Shown: piece by piece, positions 5,493 through 5,643 of the stretch
Layout: each line of letters starts with the position of its first letter
How positions within the stretch are numbered: the stretch's first letter is position 1
NCBI GenBank assembly: GCA_001789355.1
Contig: MFZI01000063.1
Span: 1 to 5,643, forward strand
From: Candidatus Roizmanbacteria bacterium RIFCSPHIGHO2_01_FULL_39_8
GTDB taxonomy: Bacteria > Patescibacteriota > Microgenomatia > UBA1406 > GWC2-37-13
DNA: 5,643 nt
Direction of reading: 5' to 3'
Translations under genes and position numbers: made by a program
Notes under the pieces: generated by a model
Databases searched by the model: none
Told to the model about the DNA's origin: nothing
The model's input: only the letters and a program-made list of their open reading frames with translations

Positions 5493-5643
5493 TTTTAAAT
5501 ATAGAGGGAAAGTTCTGACGGGTGAAAAAGCCGGAAGAACGATAGGATTTCCTACCGTAAATCTTTCACCGCATCTTGTACCCAAGACCCTGACACAAGG
5601 CGTGTATGCGGCTAGAGTCGAGTATAAAAATAAAAAATATATG
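5482..5643 (+). CDS. ribF: Riboflavin kinase, stand-alone RibF-type (3' end outside the window)
   Basis: The first 54 residues of a flavokinase, which phosphorylates riboflavin to FMN with ATP in the cytoplasm. Residues 9-29 match the start of the RibF kinase domain: G.V..GEKAGRTIGFPT.NL, with the nucleotide/Mg-binding PTVN at 24-27, then GVYAARVEY at 40-48 (family 'GVYa..v'). In typical bacterial RibF this domain follows an FAD synthetase domain of about 180 residues; here the kinase block begins at residue 9 and the sequence upstream is ecfT, so this is a kinase without an N-terminal FAD synthetase. The ATG at 5482 lies inside ecfT; the genes overlap by 11 bases and there is no ribosome site, pointing to coupled translation. 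Position in an FMN-regulated uptake operon suggests it traps imported riboflavin as FMN. What lies beyond the right edge is unknown. Confidence 0.9.
   Translation, partial: MRNNFKYRGKVLTGEKAGRTIGFPTVNLSPHLVPKTLTQGVYAARVEYKNKKYM

Overview
The window (5,643 bases, moderately AT-rich, all genes on the + strand and tightly packed) looks like a piece of a small, streamlined bacterial genome. The best guess is a Patescibacteria/CPR lineage, perhaps Microgenomates-like. This is inferred from the gene style, the weak or absent Shine-Dalgarno sequences, a short AT-rich repeat inside a coding gene, a minimal ECF transporter and reliance on imported riboflavin; no taxonomic marker gene is present. TGA is used as a stop by gltX and ecfA, so this does not look like a UGA-recoding lineage.

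Region 1 (1-2053): the end of an ABC-2 type permease (GldF-like, running in from the left edge) followed 12 bases later by a complete GldG-like auxiliary membrane protein. Together they are the membrane half of an ABC system whose ATPase probably lies to the left of the window.

Region 2 (2076-3467): gltX, a complete glutamyl-tRNA synthetase of the Thermus-like type that keeps a CxC...YxxxC zinc site. Its only visible promoter is an extended -10 that would put the transcript start at or next to the ATG (possible leaderless mRNA). A 14-base tandem repeat (about 3 copies, 42 bases, hence in frame) is embedded in the coding sequence.

Region 3 (3454-5643): a riboflavin acquisition operon. A good promoter overlaps the 3' end of gltX. 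Transcription should begin almost exactly at the first base of an FMN riboswitch (RFN element, 3490-3630), whose last paired base is immediately before the start codon of a RibU-like ECF substrate-binding membrane protein. Then come one ECF ATPase (EcfA), a very short ECF transmembrane protein (EcfT, 4-base overlap with ecfA) and the start of a stand-alone riboflavin kinase (RibF without an FAD synthetase domain, 11-base overlap with ecfT), cut by the right edge. The logic is a closed loop: riboflavin is imported by a dedicated ECF transporter, phosphorylated to FMN by the kinase, and FMN shuts the operon through the riboswitch.

The longest gene-free stretch is the 163 bases between gltX and the RibU-like gene, filled by the promoter and riboswitch. 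I see no convincing intrinsic terminator, tRNA, rRNA, CRISPR array, insertion sequence or minus-strand gene.
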